Shown piece after piece: positions 6,770 to 11,096 of a stretch of DNA of 11,096 bases; the stretch's first letter is position 1; every line of letters starts with the position of its first letter. The stretch comes from Burkholderiales bacterium (GTDB lineage Bacteria; Pseudomonadota; Gammaproteobacteria; Burkholderiales; Burkholderiaceae_C): positions 1 through 11,096 of the forward strand of contig JANXTP010000138.1 in the NCBI GenBank assembly GCA_025352345.1. Reading direction: 5' to 3'. The notes beneath the pieces were generated by a model. That model made no database searches and was not told the origin of the DNA. It worked only from the letters and a program-made list of their open reading frames with translations. Made by a program: the position numbers and the translations under genes.

Positions 6770-7965
6770 TGCAGCGCGATCTGAGCCGAGCAGGACACCG
6801 AGCTGGCTCGGAAGTCATAGGATCCCACGCCCGATGCACTGCGCGTTTCGCGGCGGACACTGCAGCCCAGGTTGGCGTTGCGCAGGATCGCGTAGCTCGC
6901 GCCCAATGAGGCGGTGCGCAGCGTGTCGTTGCCGTCTGCCGAGCCGAACTTCAGCGAGCGATTCGACACGAGGACGGCCGCATTGAGCTGAATCTTCGCA
7001 GTGAGGTTGTAGGTGGAGTTCACGGACACGGTGTTGGTGAGCCGGCTGGTGTCTCCGATGTTGCCGAGCTGCAAGCCGTTCGGGTTGAAGAAGCCGCTTT
7101 CCGCACCAGTGTCGCGACTGAACGTCGACGTGAAGCGCAGCTTGCCGGTAGGCTGGTAAAGCCAGCTCAATTGTCCGGTGGTGCCCGTGAAGTCGAGCTC
7201 CGAGACGCCATTGCGCGACTTGCGAGTGCCGTAACTCAGGCGAGCCGTGACGCTGCTCAACCCGGTGGGCACCCAGGTGCCGGTGAGGTCGACGTCGTAG
7301 CGGTCGAAATCGCGGCTGAGCTGATATTTGCCACGCGTGTAGCGCAAGGCGGTGCCCAGTGTCAGCAGGGCGCGCGGCTTGTAGGTCAGTCCCACGCTCC
7401 AGCCGTTCTGGTCCAACGCATTGCTCTTGTAAGCCGGGTCGGAATACGTCAGCTTGCGGTGGGTGTAAGAGGTGTCGAGCGACAGCAATGACGATGCTCC
7501 CCAGCGTCCCTTTGCGATGATCTCGTCGCGGTTCTCGATGTTTTTCGCCGTCGACAGGATCGTGCTGGTGCCACCGTAGTTGTAGAGACTTTGGGCGCTC
7601 GAATAACTCAGCGTGCCCGACAGGTCGTACAGCGTTTGCCAATCGACGCCGGCCAAGGCGTTGTAGTTGGTGTAGTTGAGCTGTTTCAGGTCGACGAAGC
7701 GGGTGTCGCGCACGGTGCCGCTGGCGTACAGGCGTTGACGGCCGATGGTCTGATCGACGCCCCCGATCAAACCGAAGCTGTACGAGGTGTCTCCGACCGC
7801 CTTGGGCAGGCGAAACACGTTGGAGTCATAGCCCACTGAAGTGCTGGCGCCGATGTAGTAGGGGTTCGGGTCCGCCTGCGCCGATCCTGACCATGACAAG
7901 GCCAGGGCGGCCGCCAGCGCGGACAGTGTGGCCATCAGCGAACTGCGTTTGTGTTGATGCGGCAT
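6766..7965 (-). CDS. Outer-membrane beta-barrel protein of an exopolysaccharide locus (EpsL-like)
   Basis: From ATG 7965 the product is 399 residues with a clear Sec signal peptide: MPHQHKRSS, a hydrophobic stretch LMATLSALAAALALSW, then SGSAQA with likely cleavage after Ala31. The mature part starts DPNPYYIG and soon shows GYDSNVFR, a pattern I associate with EpsL / beta-barrel-porin-2 type proteins. The rest alternates polar and hydrophobic residues with many aromatic residues and glycines, as expected for 14-18 beta strands. It ends in ALQ, without the usual C-terminal aromatic residue. Two cysteines, 368 and 392, are the only ones in the mature chain. The position between the initiating sugar transferase and galE supports a role in polymer export or outer-membrane assembly, but the exact job is unknown. 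An alternative ATG at 8013 overlaps the transferase stop (TGATG) and would add 16 residues before the signal peptide; 7965 gives the more normal signal sequence. Confidence 0.8.
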   Translation of the reverse strand: MPHQHKRSSLMATLSALAAALALSWSGSAQADPNPYYIGASTSVGYDSNVFRLPKAVGDTSYSFGLIGGVDQTIGRQRLYASGTVRDTRFVDLKQLNYTNYNALAGVDWQTLYDLSGTLSYSSAQSLYNYGGTSTILSTAKNIENRDEIIAKGRWGASSLLSLDTSYTHRKLTYSDPAYKSNALDQNGWSVGLTYKPRALLTLGTALRYTRGKYQLSRDFDRYDVDLTGTWVPTGLSSVTARLSYGTRKSRNGVSELDFTGTTGQLSWLYQPTGKLRFTSTFSRDTGAESGFFNPNGLQLGNIGDTSRLTNTVSVNSTYNLTAKIQLNAAVLVSNRSLKFGSADGNDTLRTASLGASYAILRNANLGCSVRRETRSASGVGSYDFRASSVSCSAQIALQ

Positions 7966-8012
7966 GGTGATCGTCCGGCAAGAAACAGGGCAAACAAGGC
8001 AGTGGGCCGACA

Positions 8013-9407
<1,395 letters not shown>

Positions 9408-9469
9408 CGGTCGTGCGGGAAATGGTGAGGCTGTGCCGGGCGTCGGTCGTCGCCGGTCTGGAGGGTATA

Positions 9470-9489
9470 GCCATGGCCAGCCGCATGGC
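9470..9489. promoter_or_regulatory. Inverted repeat GCCATG-N8-CATGGC, possible operator
   Basis: A perfect six-base inverted repeat, GCCATG at 9470-9475 and CATGGC at 9484-9489, sits directly against the candidate minus-strand -10 (9464-9469), in what would be the spacer of that promoter. The left arm is also part of the palindrome GCCATGGC. Dyads at this place suit a DNA-binding regulator, but short palindromes are common in GC-rich DNA. Confidence 0.25.
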
Positions 9490-9561
9490 GCGGGCGACAG
9501 CGCCAAGTCGGGAGCCGAGATCGACCAATTCATTGTGTCCCACGCAGATGACGGTTTCATC

Positions 9562-9591
9562 CCCGCCTCAGGGTGGTTCGCCCCAGGCGGG
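9562..9591. repeat. Strong hairpin / inverted repeat upstream of ubiJ
   Basis: CCCGCCT at 9562-9568 pairs perfectly with AGGCGGG at 9585-9591. Inside the 16-base loop, GG-T-GG can pair with CCCC around a TTCG tetraloop (9577-9580), giving about 11 base pairs in all. There is no T-run on either side, so it is not a normal intrinsic terminator. It ends four bases before the TACAAT element and would cover the -35 region of a ubiJ promoter. Confidence 0.45.
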
Positions 9592-9595
9592 TGCC

Positions 9596-9601
9596 TACAA
9601 T
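9596..9601 (+). promoter_or_regulatory. Candidate -10 element TACAAT for ubiJ
   Basis: TACAAT matches the TATAAT consensus at five of six bases and ends six bases before the ATG at 9608. Transcription starting at the usual distance would begin at or next to that ATG. The hexamer about 16 bases upstream (TGGTTC, 9574-9579) is a poor -35, so the promoter is weakly supported or needs an activator. Confidence 0.3.
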
Positions 9602-9607
9602 CTCACG

Positions 9608-10165
9608 ATGATGTTGGCGTTTGTGCAGTCTCTCGGTGCCACGGTAATCCCTCGCCTGGTCTTGCTGGTGAACCACGTGCTGCTGGCCGAGCCGATGGCG
9701 GCGCAGCGCTTGCGTCCGCACGCGGGAAAATGCATCCGTTTGCAACTGCGTGACACCCCGCCACTGCTGTCGTGGCTGCCCTCGGAGCTGACGGTGGGCG
9801 TGACTGCTGCTGGCCTGCTCGATTGGCATCCCGATGCCACCGAGCGCGCCGACCTGGTTGCAGCCGTGGACGCATCGAATCCCGCGCAGGCGCTGGCCGG
9901 CGCGATGGCAGGTCGGCGGCCTGCGGTCGAGGTGGCGGGTGACGCTGCCTTCGCCGCCGACGTGAGCTGGCTGATCGAGCATCTGCGCTGGGACGTGCAG
10001 GACGACCTCGCGCGAGTTCTGGGCGATGGCCCCGCGACGCAGTTGGCGCGGGTCGGCACGGCCGTGGCGGCCGGGCTGCGCGATGCGTTGCAAACCGTGG
10101 CGCAGTCGGCCGCCGATCGTTGGCAACCGCAGAATCCGACGCCCGCGGAGCCGCCGCCGCGATGA
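9608..10165 (+). CDS. ubiJ: Ubiquinone biosynthesis accessory factor UbiJ (SCP2-domain protein)
   Basis: This 185-residue protein is slightly shorter than the roughly 200 residues of E. coli UbiJ. UbiJ carries an SCP2-type lipid-binding domain and helps organise the aerobic ubiquinone hydroxylation complex, probably by holding the isoprenoid intermediates. The N-terminal half (about 12-115) fits the SCP2 fold with alternating beta segments such as CIRLQLRD and LTVGVTAAG. The segment VEVAGDAAFAADVSWLI, followed by RWDVQDDLARVLGD (about 107-140), is the recognisable UbiJ part. The C-terminal part is helical, ends proline-rich and may interact with partners. The start is ATG 9608, or the adjacent ATG 9611; no Shine-Dalgarno sequence precedes either. 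The stop overlaps the ubiB ATG (ATGA), and this coupling with ubiB strongly supports the call. The frame extends upstream to 9365, but that part lacks protein-like character. Confidence 0.85.
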   Translation: MMLAFVQSLGATVIPRLVLLVNHVLLAEPMAAQRLRPHAGKCIRLQLRDTPPLLSWLPSELTVGVTAAGLLDWHPDATERADLVAAVDASNPAQALAGAMAGRRPAVEVAGDAAFAADVSWLIEHLRWDVQDDLARVLGDGPATQLARVGTAVAAGLRDALQTVAQSAADRWQPQNPTPAEPPPR

Positions 10166-11096
10166 GGCACGTCACACGGCTGCTGTTCATCGTTTTCACG
10201 ATCTACCGCTACGGCCTCGACGAGCTGGCCTTGTCGAACTTCCGGCAGCGCTGGGTGCGTGCGCTGGTGCGCGTCATCACCGCCAGCCGCCGCCTCGACG
10301 CGCCGCGCGGCGTGCGGCTGCGGATGGCATTGGAAAAGCTGGGCCCGATCTTCGTGAAGTTCGGGCAGGTGCTGTCCACGCGCCGCGACCTGATCCCGCC
10401 CGACCTCGCCGATGAACTCGCGCAGTTGCAGGACAACGTGCCGCCGTTTTCTGCGGCGCTGGCACGGCAGCTGATCGAGAAAGCCTACGGTCGCAGCGTC
10501 GAGGAGGTGTTCGCCAGCTTCGAGAGCGAGCCGGTGGCCAGCGCGTCGATTGCCCAGGTGCATTTCGCGACCTTGAAGGACGGCCGAGAGGTGGCGGTGA
10601 AGGTGCTGCGGCCGAACATGCTGTCGGTGATCGACGATGACCTGGCGCTGATGCGCACCATCGCGGTCTGGGTCGAGCGGCTGTCGGCCGATGGCAAGCG
10701 GCTCAAGCCGCGCGAGGTGGTGGCCGAGTTCGACAACCACCTGCACGACGAGCTCGACCTGGTGCGCGAAGCGGCCAACGCAGCCCAGCTGCGCCGCAAC
10801 ATGCAGGGCCTGAACCTGGTGATGGTGCCGGAGATGCACTGGGAGCTGTGCACGCAGACCGTGCTGGTGATGGAGCGCATGGACGGCGTGCCGATCAGCC
10901 AGACGCAGCGGCTGCTCGACGCCGGCGTCGACATCCCGAAGTTGGCCCGCGACGGCGTGACGATCTTCTTCACCCAGGTGTTCCGCGATGGCTTCTTCCA
11001 TGCCGACATGCACCCAGGCAACATCCAGGTCAGCTTGGCGCCGGCCACCTTCGGGCGCTACATCGCGCTGGATTTCGGCATCGTCGGCACGCTGAC
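10162..11096 (+). CDS. ubiB: UbiB, ABC1/ADCK-type kinase-like protein of ubiquinone biosynthesis, 3'-truncated
   Basis: This membrane-associated atypical kinase/ATPase is needed for ubiquinone synthesis. The first 311 codons of an expected 500-530 are present; the C-terminal part with its predicted membrane helices lies beyond the window. Family hallmarks are all visible: KFGQ (66-69, the KxGQ motif) followed by VLSTRRDLIPPD, the alanine-rich loop ASASIAQVH (126-134) that replaces the normal glycine loop, VAVKV with Lys147, ELD at 197-199 (the ExD motif), HADMHPGN (280-287) and the metal-binding DFG (304-306). It starts at ATG 10162 inside the ubiJ stop codon (ATGA), so expression should be coupled to ubiJ. 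The motifs appear intact, so there is no sign of decay. Other ABC1-family proteins are the only alternative, and the ubiJ neighbour makes UbiB nearly certain. Confidence 0.95.
   Translation, partial: MRHVTRLLFIVFTIYRYGLDELALSNFRQRWVRALVRVITASRRLDAPRGVRLRMALEKLGPIFVKFGQVLSTRRDLIPPDLADELAQLQDNVPPFSAALARQLIEKAYGRSVEEVFASFESEPVASASIAQVHFATLKDGREVAVKVLRPNMLSVIDDDLALMRTIAVWVERLSADGKRLKPREVVAEFDNHLHDELDLVREAANAAQLRRNMQGLNLVMVPEMHWELCTQTVLVMERMDGVPISQTQRLLDAGVDIPKLARDGVTIFFTQVFRDGFFHADMHPGNIQVSLAPATFGRYIALDFGIVGTL

Larger units (their letters stand above)
9408..9607. promoter_or_regulatory. Divergent control region between the polysaccharide operon and ubiJB
   Basis: This 200-base stretch separates the sugar transferase (leftward) from ubiJ (rightward) and should hold both promoters. 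Open frames run into it from both sides, but their translations look like no known protein. It contains two inverted repeats (listed separately), a TACAAT hexamer just before ubiJ and, on the minus strand, TATACC (9469 to 9464), which is a possible -10 for the polysaccharide operon with a leader of about 50 bases. No good -35 box accompanies either hexamer. Confidence 0.5.

Noticed and set aside
9408..9450. Direct repeat CGGTCGT at 9408-9414 and 9444-9450
   Set aside because: Two copies of a seven-base GC-rich word in a short span are easily due to chance, and no third spaced copy was found.
9408..9560. N-terminal extension of the sugar transferase by 51 codons
   Set aside because: It is proline-rich and unlike the family, which begins close to the first membrane helix; MYEDRTYKR at 9407 fits better.
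9595..11013. 472-codon minus-strand frame opposite ubiJ and ubiB
   Set aside because: It covers two conserved genes whose motifs are intact, and the product is His/Arg/Gln-rich without motifs.

Overview
The window is about 11.1 kb of GC-rich, gene-dense DNA. It looks like a chromosomal exopolysaccharide/glycan precursor locus from a betaproteobacterium, most likely Burkholderiales. That assignment is inferred from the codon use, the ubiJ-ubiB pair and the EpsL-like barrel beside a polyprenyl-phosphate sugar transferase. No rRNA, tRNA, CRISPR array, insertion sequence or phage gene was seen.

Layout. (1) Positions 1-2808, plus strand: a tightly overlapped run of gmhA (5' end cut by the window edge), hddC, gmhB and a secreted polysaccharide deacetylase. 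The first three make steps of the GDP-D-glycero-alpha-D-manno-heptose pathway. The heptose 7-phosphate kinase (HddA-type) is not in the window and may lie to the left. (2) Positions 2852-9407, minus strand: a complete five-gene unit that runs toward the first one. In transcription order it is an initiating undecaprenyl-phosphate sugar transferase, an EpsL-like outer-membrane beta-barrel, galE, manC and ugd. It supplies the lipid-linked first sugar, a putative outer-membrane component, and UDP-Gal, GDP-Man and UDP-GlcA. (3) Positions 9408-9607: a 200-base divergent control region with two inverted repeats and candidate promoter elements. (4) Positions 9608-11096, plus strand: ubiJ and the first 311 codons of ubiB, which are housekeeping genes for ubiquinone biosynthesis and mark the edge of the polysaccharide locus.

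How the genes fit together. The transferase would load the first sugar phosphate onto undecaprenyl phosphate in the inner membrane. GalE, ManC, Ugd and the heptose enzymes would feed nucleotide sugars to glycosyltransferases that are not in this window. The deacetylase would trim acetyl groups from the polymer outside the cytoplasm. The barrel may act in export or outer-membrane assembly. No chain-elongating glycosyltransferase, flippase, polymerase or chain-length regulator is present, so the cluster probably continues to the left of gmhA.

Nothing here is clearly a new type of system. The points most worth a second look are a GmhB that has lost three of its four expected zinc ligands, repeated GTGA gene overlaps, a deacetylase whose best start is a TTG behind a Shine-Dalgarno sequence that overlaps the upstream stop codon, a strong hairpin beside a possible leaderless ubiJ start, and a GalE with a changed glycine-rich loop.
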